In this document: positions 1 through 10,181 of the stretch, one piece after another
Layout of the letters: each line of letters starts with the position of its first letter
How positions within the stretch are numbered: the first letter of the stretch is position 1
NCBI RefSeq assembly: GCF_018918055.1
Contig: NZ_JAHLPS010000007.1
Span: 1-44,853 of the forward strand
Length of the DNA stretch: 44,853 nucleotides
Source: Caproiciproducens sp. MSJ-32
GTDB taxonomy: Bacteria > Bacillota > Clostridia > Clostridiales > Clostridiaceae
Direction of reading: 5' to 3'
Notes under the pieces: model-generated
Told to the model about the DNA's origin: nothing
Seen by the model: the letters and a program-made list of their open reading frames with translations, nothing else
The model's database searches: none
Made by a program: the position numbers and the translations under genes

Positions 1-119
1 CCGCCGACTTCCTTCAGATTCCACCTCGCGGTGGACACCCTTGTCTTAGGCTAACGGTTGGCACTATCAACCCCCGTATCGGACTTTCACCGACAAGATT
101 ACGCCCATGCCGGGCGCAC
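1..119 (-). mobile_element. Group IIC intron, 5' end of domain I (cut by window edge)
   Basis: Read on the minus strand from position 119, the sequence opens GTGCGCCCGGCATGGGCG. It then shows GTGAAAGTCCGAT, GTTAGCCTAAGACAAGGGTGTCC and GGTGGAATCTGAAGGAAG in that order. This is the conserved start of domain I of bacterial group IIC introns; the same blocks occur in the crystallised Oceanobacillus iheyensis intron, as I remember its sequence. The first base follows directly after a terminator hairpin and its T tract (124-160), which is the typical target of class C introns. The rest of domain I, any reverse transcriptase and the 3' end lie outside the window, so I cannot say whether it is complete or active. 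GC content is much higher than that of the surroundings. Confidence 0.88.
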
Positions 120-123
120 ATAA

Positions 124-160
124 AAAAGCAAAGAGGGTTAATCTAACTCTCTTTGCTTTT
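124..160 (-). terminator. Intrinsic terminator, insertion target of the group IIC intron
   Basis: The arms AAAAGCAAAGAG and CTCTTTGCTTTT pair perfectly, and four more pairs follow inside after one mismatch. On the minus strand the stem is followed by TTTTTTAT and then by the first base of the intron. It would end a minus-strand transcript coming from the rpsU side. Confidence 0.85.
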
Positions 161-163
161 ATT

Positions 164-475
164 TATTTACATATTAGATTCTAAAATATCAAGTTTTACT
201 CAGATATATAATGTTATTCAACCTTTTATGTAGCTGATTAAATAATTATAGTTTTTATAATAAAACTGCTGAGGAAGGTAATTTAGACAAATTTAATATT
301 AAATTTTATCTATTTTCCCTTATAAAATCAAGTACCTTCACATACTTATTTTAGGCTATTAACCAAAATTCCTCAGCTCTGGTGTATCAAAAATAATACA
401 ACAAAGCTTATTGAATAAATAAGCCTTCAATAACAGCTATAAAATCAAATTGCTTTGATTTTTAAAACGACTTTA
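164..475 (-). other. Gene-free interval with several inverted repeats; possible structured RNA
   Basis: I see no convincing reading frame between the intron-side terminator and rpsU. The arms GCTGAGGAA (268-276) and TTCCTCAGC (369-377) could close a roughly 110-nt structure. GCTTATT/AATAAGC forms a small hairpin around 406-424. Because rpsU has its own weak terminator at 441-462, the stronger terminator at 124-160 may end a separate small RNA on the minus strand. I could not match it to a known family: the closing stem resembles 6S RNA only loosely. No clear promoter was seen. Confidence 0.3.
441..462 (-). terminator. Weak terminator after rpsU
   Basis: AAAATCAAA and TTTGATTTT are perfect arms around a 4-nt loop, 14 bases past the rpsU stop codon on the minus strand. 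The stem is nearly all A-T and the T tract lies within it, so it may leak. Confidence 0.5.
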
Positions 476-652
476 CTATTTAAATTTTCTCTTTCTAGCA
501 GCTTCTGACTTTTTCTTTCTTCTTACGCTTGGTTTTTCATAGTGTTCTCTTTTTCTAACTTCTGAAAGAACTCCAGCTCTTGCGCATTTTCTCTTAAATC
601 TTCTTAATGCACTTTCAAGTGTTTCGTTTTCTCCAACTTTTATTTCTGACAT
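476..652 (-). CDS. rpsU: Small ribosomal subunit protein bS21
   Basis: A 58-residue, very basic protein of normal bS21 length. It begins [20 protein letters not shown], has the conserved KREHYEKPS segment near residue 35-42, and ends in a run of Lys and Arg. bS21 sits on the 30S platform and helps the Shine-Dalgarno helix form. The start is fixed by GGAGGGAGGG a few bases upstream. It is the last gene of the prmA-rsmE-mtaB-hinT-rpsU block but also has its own strong promoter (724-752), so it can be made separately. The leader between promoter and start contains an AGCTcAAATT/AATTTaactcAGCT imperfect repeat that may fold. Confidence 0.97.
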   Translation of the reverse strand: MSEIKVGENETLESALRRFKRKCARAGVLSEVRKREHYEKPSVRRKKKSEAARKRKFK

Positions 653-723
653 CTATTATCCCTCCCTCCGCTAGCTCAAATTAATCAATTTAACTCAGCT
701 ACGGGCTTAATAACACACGCTAT

Positions 724-752
724 ATTATACAATAGGTAACTTCTAAAGTCAA
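724..752 (-). promoter_or_regulatory. Sigma-A promoter of rpsU
   Basis: On the minus strand TTGACT (752-747) is followed by a 17-base spacer and a perfect TATAAT (729-724). This lies between hinT and rpsU and gives rpsU its own transcript. Confidence 0.8.
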
Positions 753-771
753 CTATTAGAATAAAAATCCA

Positions 772-1113
772 TTAACCTGGTGGCCACTTTAACTCTCTTT
801 GACCTAAAACATGAAAATGAAGATGATTTACAGTTTGACCACCGTCTTTTCCGCAGTTATTAACTATTCTATAACCACTTTCACTTATACCTAAATCTTT
901 GGTTATTTTGCTAATAACTTCAAATATATGTGCAATAATTTTAGAATTTTCACTATTAATTTCATTTGCATTTTGAATATGTTTTTTAGGTATCACTAAA
1001 AAATGAGTTGGAGCAGCTTTATTTATATCATGAAAAGCTAAAACATCTTCATCTTCATAAATTTTACTGCTAGGTATTTCTCCCTTAATTATTTTACAAA
1101 AAATACAATCCAT
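772..1113 (-). CDS. hinT: HIT family purine nucleotide hydrolase (HinT-like)
   Basis: A 113-residue histidine-triad protein. The defining motif HLHFHVL is at residues 97-103, and the C-terminal Trp-Pro-Pro-Gly typical of HinT is present. Cys3 and Cys6 are in the usual N-terminal pair. HinT enzymes cleave purine nucleoside phosphoramidates and aminoacyl-adenylates in the cytoplasm; the natural substrate is uncertain. An AAGGAGGAAG ribosome site precedes the ATG. It follows mtaB by 44 bases and belongs to the same transcript. Full length, nothing missing. Confidence 0.95.
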   Translation of the reverse strand: MDCIFCKIIKGEIPSSKIYEDEDVLAFHDINKAAPTHFLVIPKKHIQNANEINSENSKIIAHIFEVISKITKDLGISESGYRIVNNCGKDGGQTVNHLHFHVLGQRELKWPPG

Positions 1114-1157
1114 AATCTTCCTCCTTTCTTACAAGATTTAAAACACTTTAATAATTA

Positions 1158-2471
1158 TTAATCGTTAATAACCAAATGTCCTACTGCTGCTTCACCAAGA
1201 GATTCTTTTATTTCTACATCTACAATTTTACCAATAATTTCTTCAAGTTGGCAAGGTACATGTACCTTTATGTAATTTCTTGTATATCCTTCATAATAGC
1301 CTTCTTTTCCTTTAACAGGCCCTTCTATAAGAACATCCATTTTTTGTCCTATAAAACTTTTTATAAATTCATCTTCATTTTTATTACTTAATTCTATAAG
1401 TATTTTGCTTCGTTTATCTTTAGTTATTCCATCAATTTGATTTTCCATCTTTTCAGCTCTTGTACCTTTTCTCGGACTGTATTTAAATACATGAGTTTTT
1501 GTAAGTTTAATCTTCTTTAAAAACTCATATGTTTCTTTAAATTCTTCCTCTGTTTCTCCTGGGAAACCTACAATAACATCAGTAGTTATTGATACTCCAG
1601 GTAGTGTTTTTCTAAGCATTTCAACAGATGCCTTATACTCTTCAGCAGTATATCTTCTATTCATTCTCTTTAAAGTACTATTACATCCGCTTTGAAGAGA
1701 TAGATGAAAATGAGGACATAACTTTTTAAATTTCTTAATCTTATCTATTACTTCTTCTGTAAAGAAAGCTGGTTCTATTGAACCTATTCTAATTCTTTCT
1801 ATTCCTTCTACTTTTTCTACTTCTTCAATAATATCTATTAAATTAATTTTTTCTTCTAAATCTAAACCATAAGATGCTGTATGTATACCAGATAATATTA
1901 CTTCCTTGAATCCATGTTCAGCTAATTTATTAACTTCTTCTATTATTTGTTTTGGATCCTTTGAACAAACTGATCCTCTAGAATAAGGTATTATGCAATA
2001 ACTGCAAAATCTATTGCATCCATCTTGTATTTTTAAAAAAGCCCTTGTTTTATCTTGATAATCTTCAATATTAAGAGCCTCAAATTTTTTGTTTTTAAGT
2101 ACACTTTCTACATGAATTTGTGGTTTTCTCTCATCTCTAGCTTTATTAACATAATAAACCACATCACCTTTATTTCTTGTACCTAATACTACGTCTACTC
2201 CTGGTATAGAAGAAACTTCCTTTGGTGCCATTTGTGAATAGCATCCCACAACTGCAATAATAGCATTCTCATTTAATCTTCTTACTTTATTTATTATCTG
2301 TCTTGATTTTTTATCCCCCATATTTGTAACTGTACAGGTATTAATTACATATACATCAGCTACTTCACTTGAATCAACAACCTCATAACCTTCTCTAATA
2401 AACTTTTCCGCCATAGCTTCTGATTCATATACGTTAACCCTACAACCTAATGTAGAAAATGCAACCTTCAT
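1158..2471 (-). CDS. mtaB: tRNA t6A37 methylthiotransferase MtaB
   Basis: A 437-residue radical-SAM enzyme that converts t6A to ms2t6A at position 37 of tRNAs reading ANN codons. The N-terminal domain carries the auxiliary-cluster cysteines Cys10, Cys46 and Cys77. The radical-SAM triad is Cys152-x3-Cys156-x2-Cys159 in GCNRFCSYCIIP. A TRAM-like RNA-binding domain closes the C terminus (about residues 370-437). The opening TLGCRVNVYESE is MtaB-like rather than MiaB-like. It is the third gene of prmA-rsmE-mtaB-hinT, two bases past rsmE, which implies translational coupling. The matching order in Bacillus (yqeT-yqeU-yqeV) supports the call. Confidence 0.95.
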   Translation of the reverse strand: MKVAFSTLGCRVNVYESEAMAEKFIREGYEVVDSSEVADVYVINTCTVTNMGDKKSRQIINKVRRLNENAIIAVVGCYSQMAPKEVSSIPGVDVVLGTRNKGDVVYYVNKARDERKPQIHVESVLKNKKFEALNIEDYQDKTRAFLKIQDGCNRFCSYCIIPYSRGSVCSKDPKQIIEEVNKLAEHGFKEVILSGIHTASYGLDLEEKINLIDIIEEVEKVEGIERIRIGSIEPAFFTEEVIDKIKKFKKLCPHFHLSLQSGCNSTLKRMNRRYTAEEYKASVEMLRKTLPGVSITTDVIVGFPGETEEEFKETYEFLKKIKLTKTHVFKYSPRKGTRAEKMENQIDGITKDKRSKILIELSNKNEDEFIKSFIGQKMDVLIEGPVKGKEGYYEGYTRNYIKVHVPCQLEEIIGKIVDVEIKESLGEAAVGHLVIND

Positions 2472-2473
2472 TA

Positions 2474-3238
2474 TTATTTTCCTCCTAAATCTCCTAATTC
2501 ATAATTAACTAATGAAGCACATACAAAACCTGCTGTCTCTGTTCTTAATATTCTTTTACCTAATGTTACTATATAAGCTCCATTATCTTTTAACTCACTT
2601 ATTTCTTCTGCTTCAAAACCACCTTCTGGACCGATTATTATTCCAACATTCCTTATATCAATAATTTTATCTCCCAATTCATTATTTAACTTTCTAAATA
2701 AAGTCTTTATACCAAAATCCTCTGCATTTTCATAGGGTACTATTATCAAATCCATAGTTTTCAATTTATCTATGGCTTCATTAAAACTAAGGGGAGCTGA
2801 TACCTTAGGTATTATTGTTCTTTTACTTTGCTTAGCAGCCTCTAAAGCTATTCTATTTAATCTATCTAGCTTTTTAAACTCTCCCTTTAATTTTATATCA
2901 ACTCTTTCTGTTATTATTGGAATAAACTCCATAATACCTAATTCAGTACCTTTTTGAACTATTAAATCCATTTTTTGGGCCTTTGGCAAACCTTGAAATA
3001 AGTAAATTTTAATTCTGCTTTCATTATTAACTTCAAGCTTTTTATCTATAGAAACAATAACTTCCTGCTTAGTTATTGTTTCTATTGTTGATAAAAATTC
3101 TTCACCTTCACAATTATTTAAGACTATTTTATCCCCTTCATTAAACCTTAATACCTTATATAGATGTTTTACATCATCACCTAAAATTTTCGCCTTGCTA
3201 TCTATAAAATTCTCTTTAGGAGTAAAAAATTTATGCAT
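2474..3238 (-). CDS. rsmE: 16S rRNA m3U1498 methyltransferase RsmE
   Basis: A 254-residue SPOUT methyltransferase. An N-terminal PUA-like region begins MHKFFTPKENF. The C-terminal knot has the family motifs IIGPEGGFEAEEI and LGKRILRTETA (around residues 200-236), which bind S-adenosylmethionine. It methylates U1498 near the decoding site of 16S rRNA. The start has AAGGAG eight bases upstream. It lies 18 bases after prmA and 2 bases before mtaB. Length and motifs are complete. Confidence 0.96.
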   Translation of the reverse strand: MHKFFTPKENFIDSKAKILGDDVKHLYKVLRFNEGDKIVLNNCEGEEFLSTIETITKQEVIVSIDKKLEVNNESRIKIYLFQGLPKAQKMDLIVQKGTELGIMEFIPIITERVDIKLKGEFKKLDRLNRIALEAAKQSKRTIIPKVSAPLSFNEAIDKLKTMDLIIVPYENAEDFGIKTLFRKLNNELGDKIIDIRNVGIIIGPEGGFEAEEISELKDNGAYIVTLGKRILRTETAGFVCASLVNYELGDLGGK

Positions 3239-3256
3239 TGCTCATTCTCCTTAAAA

Positions 3257-4198
3257 CTATATTAATTTAGCAACTATACAGTTCCATTCTCCATCTTTAT
3301 TTATTTCTTCAATATCAAAACCTGCTGATTTGAGCTTTGAAACTACCATATCAACTCTATCATGAATTATTCCTGAAGTAATAAAATATCCCTCTTCTTT
3401 TAATACTCTTTTAACATCTTCTGTAAGTACACATATTATTTCTGCTATAATATTGGCTACAACTATATCTGCCTTACCATCTATTACTTCTACTAAATTT
3501 CCTTCTAAAATTTCTATATTATCTAAATTATTAAATCTTACATTCTGCTTTGCTGAATCTACTGCAACCGGATCTAAATCAACTCCTACTGCTTTTTTTG
3601 CTCCAAGTTTTGCAGCAGCTATAGCTAGTATTCCTGAACCACAACCTACATCAAATACAATACTATCTTCTTTTACATACTTCTCAAGAGCTTGCATACA
3701 CATCTTTGTAGTTTCATGATCCCCAGTTCCAAAAGCCATTCCAGGATCTAATTCAATAACAAGATCATCACCCTTAGCCTCATAACTTTCCCATATTGGC
3801 TTTACAACAAGTCTTTCCCCAACCTTTACTGGTTTATAATACTTCTTCCAGTTGTTAGCCCAATCTTCTTCAAACATTTTTTCACTTTCTACTTTTCCTA
3901 AACCAACATCTATTCCCATAGCTTTTAATTCTTCAATTTTTTCCTTAACATAAGCTATTACTTCTTCAATATTATCTTCTTCTGCAAAATATGCTTTAAC
4001 TACTGCGTGTTCTCCCTTATGTTCTAGAATATTTATATCTGCAAAATCCCAAGTTAACGGTCCTTGCTCTCTTCCAAGGATATCTTGCGGATCTTCAATG
4101 GCTACCCCTTTACAATCTAATGAATAGAATATTCCTGAAATAGGTTCTAAAGCCTCACTATTTGTTAATACTCTAACTTCTATCCAAGTTCCTTCCAT
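3257..4198 (-). CDS. prmA: Ribosomal protein L11 methyltransferase PrmA
   Basis: A 313-residue protein with an N-terminal L11-binding domain (about residues 1-100) and a class I methyltransferase domain. The SAM-binding loop is FDVGCGSGILAIAAAKLGA, and the catalytic-site motif is VVANIIAEII. It trimethylates uL11 on lysines and the N terminus. The segment EDWANNWKKYYKP matches the family linker. AAAGGA precedes the ATG. It heads the block through rpsU and has its own promoter at 4238-4266, after the tpx terminator. Confidence 0.96.
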   Translation of the reverse strand: MEGTWIEVRVLTNSEALEPISGIFYSLDCKGVAIEDPQDILGREQGPLTWDFADINILEHKGEHAVVKAYFAEEDNIEEVIAYVKEKIEELKAMGIDVGLGKVESEKMFEEDWANNWKKYYKPVKVGERLVVKPIWESYEAKGDDLVIELDPGMAFGTGDHETTKMCMQALEKYVKEDSIVFDVGCGSGILAIAAAKLGAKKAVGVDLDPVAVDSAKQNVRFNNLDNIEILEGNLVEVIDGKADIVVANIIAEIICVLTEDVKRVLKEEGYFITSGIIHDRVDMVVSKLKSAGFDIEEINKDGEWNCIVAKLI

Positions 4199-4237
4199 TT
4201 ATATCAGTCCTTTCAAAGATTCTTTGACTAATTAATT

Positions 4238-4266
4238 ATTTTACACTTATTTTAACTATATGACAA
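4238..4266 (-). promoter_or_regulatory. Sigma-A promoter of the prmA-rsmE-mtaB-hinT block
   Basis: TTGTCA, a 17-base spacer and TAAAAT on the minus strand, about 40 bases upstream of prmA. It is downstream of the tpx terminator, so the block need not rely on read-through. Confidence 0.65.
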
Positions 4267-4303
4267 TTAATAATTGAAAATGGATAATTTAGGTTAATAA
4301 TAA

Positions 4304-4387
4304 AAAAGTGCGAATAATAAGGATATATAAAAGAATATGTTGATTTTCCATATCCCTTTATCTTATCTAAATTATCTTCGCACTTTT
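4304..4387 (-). terminator. Long-stem terminator after tpx
   Basis: The outer arms AAAAGTGCGAA and TTCGCACTTTT pair perfectly over 11 bases. An inner GGATAT/ATATCC pairing extends the hairpin. On the minus strand it is followed by TTTTTTATTATT. The span is unusually long (84 bases) for an intrinsic terminator. Confidence 0.75.
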
Positions 4388-4429
4388 AACTTTCAAAATA
4401 AATAAGAATTTTTTCTAATTTTTTAAATA

Positions 4430-4927
4430 TTATTTCGCAAACTTTGCAGCTTCTAAAATTTTATCATAACTTGGTTCATTAGTTATTTCTTCTAGATATT
4501 CAACAAAGACTACTTTGCCCTGGGAATCAACCACAAAAGAATTTCTTGCTAACAAGCCTAATTCCTTTACATAAGATCCTGTTGCTTCCCCAAAACTTCT
4601 ATATTTATAATCTGACAAAGTCATCACATTTTTAATACCTTCATTACCACACCATCTGCTTTGTGCAAAAGGTAAATCCATTGAAATTGTATAGCAGCTT
4701 ACTCCATTTAACTTCTCAACCTCTTCATTAAACTTTTTAACTTCCATATTGCAGACTGGTGTATCTAATGATGGTACAGTCAAAAAGATTCTTACTCCTT
4801 TAGTATCTCCTAAGGTAAAATCCTTTAAATCATTTGTTGTTACAGTAAAATCACTAAAATTATCTCCCAGCTTTAAAGTTTTTCCAACTAAAGTCATTGG
4901 TGTTCCATTAAATTTTACACTTGCCAT
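4430..4927 (-). CDS. tpx: Thiol peroxidase Tpx
   Basis: A 165-residue atypical 2-Cys peroxiredoxin that reduces peroxides with thioredoxin as donor. The peroxidatic cysteine is Cys59 in SLDTPVC and the resolving cysteine is Cys93 in MDLPFAQSRWC; both motifs are diagnostic of Tpx. AAGGAG lies in front of the ATG. The gene is flanked by terminators on both sides (4304-4387 and 5061-5115), so it is a monocistron. It lies between dnaJ and prmA, where Bacillus has the two genes adjacent. I found no convincing PerR box upstream. Confidence 0.97.
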   Translation of the reverse strand: MASVKFNGTPMTLVGKTLKLGDNFSDFTVTTNDLKDFTLGDTKGVRIFLTVPSLDTPVCNMEVKKFNEEVEKLNGVSCYTISMDLPFAQSRWCGNEGIKNVMTLSDYKYRSFGEATGSYVKELGLLARNSFVVDSQGKVVFVEYLEEITNEPSYDKILEAAKFAK

Positions 4928-5060
4928 TTTATCTACTCCTTAGCATTAATTTTGTTCTATATTATTATTTCAAATTCTAACACTTATATACCTATTAGCA
5001 AGCATTAAATATTTTATCATTTCTAATAAATTCTTAAATAACTATACTAAAAACTAATAT

Positions 5061-5115
5061 AAAATAACAGTTAAGCAGTTTAAAATATTATAACTAACTG
5101 CTTAACTGTTATTTT
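5061..5115 (-). terminator. Terminator of the hrcA-grpE-dnaK-dnaJ operon
   Basis: The 20-base arms beginning AAAATAACAGTTAAGCAGTT and their exact complement enclose a short AT loop. It lies 15 bases past the dnaJ stop, with T runs on the minus strand. Confidence 0.85.
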
Positions 5116-5129
5116 ATAATTTATTTCAT

Positions 5130-6266
5130 TCATTTAAATAGATTTTTTAATTTTCTCTTAGTACCAGTTTCTTCTGGGGCTATTTCTCCACAAGCCTCCA
5201 TAAAGGCCTTTAAAGCTTCCTTTTGTTTTTCAGTTAAATTCTTAGGAATATCTACTATGACTTTTACATATTGATCTCCTCTTCCTGAAGAATTTACCCT
5301 TGGAACACCTTTGCCTTTTAATCTAAATAAAGTACCTGATTGAGTTCCTGCTGGAATCTTATATTTAACATCTCCATCTACTGTAGGTACAGTAACTTCA
5401 ACTCCTAAAGCTGCTTGCCCCATAGAAATATGAGTATCTATATAAATATCGCTGCCCTTTCTTGTAAATTTCTTAGATGGAGCTACTTTTATTCTTATAT
5501 AAAGATCTCCTGCTGGACCACCATTTTTACCATGCTCTCCTTGTCCTCTAAGAGGCATTACATTTCCTGTATCTACACCTGCTGGTATATTAACAGAAAT
5601 TTTTCTATTTTTTCTTACGCTTCCTTTACCATGACATGTAGAACAAGGTGTATCTATAACTTGACCTGTACCACCACAGTGACTGCAAGTTGAAGTACTT
5701 ACAAAACTTCCTATACTTGTTTGTCTTTGTACTCTGATTTGTCCTGTTCCATGGCATGTAGGACATGTTTTTGGTGAAGTACCTGCTTTTGCTCCTGTAC
5801 CATGACATGCTTCACAGGATTCACTTCTATTAATTGATATTTCTTTTTCGCAGCCAAAAACAGCTTCCTCAAAAGTCAAGTTTAATGTATATTCTAAATC
5901 ATCACCTCTTTGGGGACCATTTCTCCTTCTAGATGAACCCCCTCCTCCAAAGAAGGTGTCAAAAATATCTCCAAAGCCTCCTAAATCACTAAAGTCAAAA
6001 CCGCCAAAACCTCCAAAGCCTCCAGCCCCGAAGCCGCTTGCATCAAAATCAGCTGTACCAAATTGATCATATCTTGCTTTCTTTTCAGGATCTGAAAGAA
6101 CTTGATAAGCTTCATTTATTTCTTTAAACTTTGCTTCCGCTTCTTTGTCACCTGGATTCTTATCCGGATGATATTTTACAGCTAACTTTCTAAAAGCCCT
6201 TTTTATCTCATCATCTGAAGCACCTTTTTCTAAGCCTAATATTTGATAATAGTCCTTGTTTGCCAT
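5130..6266 (-). CDS. dnaJ: Chaperone DnaJ (Hsp40)
   Basis: A 378-residue class A J-protein that stimulates DnaK ATPase and delivers substrates. The J domain contains HPD at residues 33-35. It is followed by a Gly/Phe-rich linker (about 70-115), four CxxCxGxG zinc repeats (about 150-215) and the C-terminal substrate-binding domains. Length is normal. It is the last gene of the heat-shock operon. It is separated from dnaK by 174 bases holding a potential attenuator, so it may be made at a different level from DnaK. A GGTGGTGA ribosome site precedes the ATG. Confidence 0.97.
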   Translation of the reverse strand: MANKDYYQILGLEKGASDDEIKRAFRKLAVKYHPDKNPGDKEAEAKFKEINEAYQVLSDPEKKARYDQFGTADFDASGFGAGGFGGFGGFDFSDLGGFGDIFDTFFGGGGSSRRRNGPQRGDDLEYTLNLTFEEAVFGCEKEISINRSESCEACHGTGAKAGTSPKTCPTCHGTGQIRVQRQTSIGSFVSTSTCSHCGGTGQVIDTPCSTCHGKGSVRKNRKISVNIPAGVDTGNVMPLRGQGEHGKNGGPAGDLYIRIKVAPSKKFTRKGSDIYIDTHISMGQAALGVEVTVPTVDGDVKYKIPAGTQSGTLFRLKGKGVPRVNSSGRGDQYVKVIVDIPKNLTEKQKEALKAFMEACGEIAPEETGTKRKLKNLFK

Positions 6267-6321
6267 CTATTTCACCACCATTTATCTTTATTCCTTAATT
6301 ATGTCTCTTGCTGTAACCTAA

Positions 6322-6408
6322 CTTCCCTTTTTGTAGACGGCAGTAACAGCCAAATTAATCTAATTCTGATTTTACTTAAGAAAAGGGAAGACGACAACTG
6401 CCTTCCCT
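6322..6408 (-). promoter_or_regulatory. Mutually exclusive hairpins between dnaK and dnaJ (attenuator candidate)
   Basis: The segment at 6384-6390 can pair with 6402-6408 (7 bp, 11-nt loop). On the minus strand this gives a short stem followed by TTTTCTT, which is terminator-like. As 6381-6390 it can also pair with 6322-6331 over 10 perfect base pairs. A further 6-bp pairing, GGCAGT (6339-6344) with ACTGCC (6397-6402), is possible. The two main folds cannot coexist. This would allow processing or partial termination ahead of dnaJ; the effect is inferred. Confidence 0.5.
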
Positions 6409-6440
6409 CATATTATATATATTAGTACATTAAGTTACAA

Positions 6441-8300
<1,860 letters not shown>

Positions 8301-8330
8301 TTAAGATTTATGTTTAGAAATATTTTTAAA

Positions 8331-8948
8331 TTAATTAGCTACCTTTACTATGGTATATCTAATTATTTTATCGCCTCTTTTGTATCCTTTTTGGAATACT
8401 TCTGCAATTTCATTTTCACCAAAGTTTTCATCTTCTATATGCATAACTGCTTGATGGAAATTTGGATCAAACTTTCCATTTGCATCAATTTCTTCTACAC
8501 CTAATTTTTCAAAAGCATTATTAAATTGTTTAATTGTCATTTCAATGCCTTTTTTAAAATCTTCTAAATTTCCTTCAACAGCCATTGCTCTTTCTAAATT
8601 ATCTAAAACAGGAAGCATTTCTTTTAATACATCACTACATGCATCATTATAAATACCTTCCTTTTCTTTAGCTGTTCTTTTTCTATAATTGTCATATTCA
8701 GCTGAAACCCTGAGCAACCTATCTTTTAATGCTTCTAATTCATTAGTTAATCTTTTGTTTTCATCTTTTAATTTTCTCATAGTATCTAATTCATTATCCT
8801 TTTCTTCATTATTTTCTATTTCTTCTTTTTTCTCAGGAGTTTCATTTATTTCTGTTTCTCCATTAGAATTTATTTCTTCTTTAGAATTTATTTCTTCTTT
8901 TTCAACTTCTTCAACTAAATCTTCTAATGGCTTATTATTATCTTCCAA
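8331..8948 (-). CDS. grpE: Nucleotide exchange factor GrpE
   Basis: A 205-residue DnaK exchange factor. The first about 60 residues are very acidic and repetitive (EEINSKEEINS). A long coiled coil follows (about 55-115), then the C-terminal beta domain with LGVEEID and KGYKRGDKIIRYTIVKV. The start is TTG, chosen because GAGGTG lies seven bases before it and no better ATG fits. It lies 18 bases after hrcA and 48 bases before dnaK. Confidence 0.95.
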   Translation of the reverse strand: MEDNNKPLEDLVEEVEKEEINSKEEINSNGETEINETPEKKEEIENNEEKDNELDTMRKLKDENKRLTNELEALKDRLLRVSAEYDNYRKRTAKEKEGIYNDACSDVLKEMLPVLDNLERAMAVEGNLEDFKKGIEMTIKQFNNAFEKLGVEEIDANGKFDPNFHQAVMHIEDENFGENEIAEVFQKGYKRGDKIIRYTIVKVAN

Positions 8949-8966
8949 AACAACACCTCATCTCTT

Positions 8967-10001
8967 TTATTCTAATAATTGATTTTTTAAGCTTTCATTT
9001 AGTTCATTCATAAACTTATTCATTATTGCAACAACTCTTGAATAATTTATTCTCTTAGGCCCAATTAAAGCAATTGTACCAATAGGCCTTCCATTAAAAT
9101 AATATTGTGCCGATATAACCGAGCAATCTTTTGCTTCTGGAAAATTATTTTCTTCTCCAATTTTAATGGTTATACCATTTGAAGGTTCAATTAAATCCAC
9201 TAAATTTTCTTTATCATTAATTAAAGATATTATTTCTTTAGCTTTATCTATATTGTTATATTCAGGATAATTGAATATATTTGTTGCACCTTCTACAATA
9301 ATTTCTTCTTTTTCTGATTCTTTTAAAGCCTCATATAAAGCTGGTAGAATTGCATTAAATAATTCATCATATCCAGATAGTTCATTTTTTATTTTATTAA
9401 TTACTTCTAAATTAATTTGTTCAATAGATAAATTTTTTAATCTTAAATTTAATACTTCATTTATCATTTGAATAGTTTCTTTTCCTGGCATCTGGCTTAA
9501 TCTAATAATTTGATTTTTTATAATGCCATTATCTGCCACTATTACAGAAATTAAATTATGATTGTCAATTGGAAACAACTGAATTGACTTTATATAACTG
9601 CTCTTTACTGAGGGAGTCTTAACAACTGTAGTTAAGTTAGTCAATTCTGATAACAAAGAGCAGGCTTCCTTTACTACCTTATCTACTTCATGCATTGCAG
9701 ATTTGAGAATATATTCCTTTATTCTAAGTTCTTCTTCTCTAGTTAAGCTTCCAGTTTCCATTAATTTATCTACATATAGTCTGTATCCTTTATTGGAAGG
9801 TATTCTGCCTGAAGAAGTATGTGGTTGTTCCAACAAGCCCATCTCTTCCAAGTCAGCCATTTCATTTCTAATTGTCGCAGAACCAACACCTAAATTATAT
9901 TTTTTAGCTATTGTTCTCGATCCTACTGGCTCCCCAGTTAGTATATAGTCATTTATGATAGCCTGAAGTATTTTAATTTTTCTTTCATCAATAATAGTCA
10001 T
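8967..10001 (-). CDS. hrcA: Heat-inducible transcription repressor HrcA
   Basis: A 344-residue repressor of class I heat-shock genes. The N-terminal winged helix is about residues 1-75 ([20 protein letters not shown] is the recognition region) and is followed by the GAF-like HrcA core. It binds CIRCE and needs the GroE chaperonin to fold, so free chaperonin tunes repression. It is the first gene of the operon and lies just behind its own operator (10019-10045). GAGGTGGTAGA precedes the ATG. Confidence 0.97.
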   Translation of the reverse strand: MTIIDERKIKILQAIINDYILTGEPVGSRTIAKKYNLGVGSATIRNEMADLEEMGLLEQPHTSSGRIPSNKGYRLYVDKLMETGSLTREEELRIKEYILKSAMHEVDKVVKEACSLLSELTNLTTVVKTPSVKSSYIKSIQLFPIDNHNLISVIVADNGIIKNQIIRLSQMPGKETIQMINEVLNLRLKNLSIEQINLEVINKIKNELSGYDELFNAILPALYEALKESEKEEIIVEGATNIFNYPEYNNIDKAKEIISLINDKENLVDLIEPSNGITIKIGEENNFPEAKDCSVISAQYYFNGRPIGTIALIGPKRINYSRVVAIMNKFMNELNESLKNQLLE

Positions 10002-10018
10002 TCTACCACCTCAATCTG

Positions 10019-10045
10019 TTAGCACTCATTACCCCCGAGTGCTAA
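10019..10045 (-). promoter_or_regulatory. CIRCE operator (HrcA binding site)
   Basis: TTAGCACTC, nine bases, GAGTGCTAA: a perfect match to the CIRCE inverted repeat. It lies between the promoter and hrcA, 17 bases upstream of the start codon. Confidence 0.98.
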
Positions 10046-10058
10046 TGACTACAATACA

Positions 10059-10087
10059 AATATAGTATTTCTTATATATTTTGTCAA
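10059..10087 (-). promoter_or_regulatory. Sigma-A promoter of the heat-shock operon
   Basis: TTGACA (10087-10082), a 17-base spacer and TATATT (10064-10059) on the minus strand. The expected transcription start falls just before or at the edge of CIRCE, so HrcA would block initiation. Confidence 0.85.
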
Positions 10088-10181
10088 TTATATTAAAGTT
10101 TAGATTTTATATAATTTTTCTCAAAAACTAAATTTATATTTATTTTTCTCTTTATTACTACAATTATCTCATTATATCTCT

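Noticed and set aside
164-475. 6S RNA (ssrS) call for the rpsU-downstream interval
   Set aside because: Only the closing stem is vaguely similar. The length and the central bubble layout do not fit well enough, so it is left as an unnamed candidate.
1176-1391. Plus-strand reading frame opposite mtaB
   Set aside because: It is a shadow of a strongly supported radical-SAM gene, with no ribosome site and a Phe/Tyr-rich composition from reversed AT-rich codons.
4928-5060. PerR box upstream of tpx
   Set aside because: The AT-rich sequence gives partial matches only. No TTATAATnATTATAA-like palindrome was convincing.
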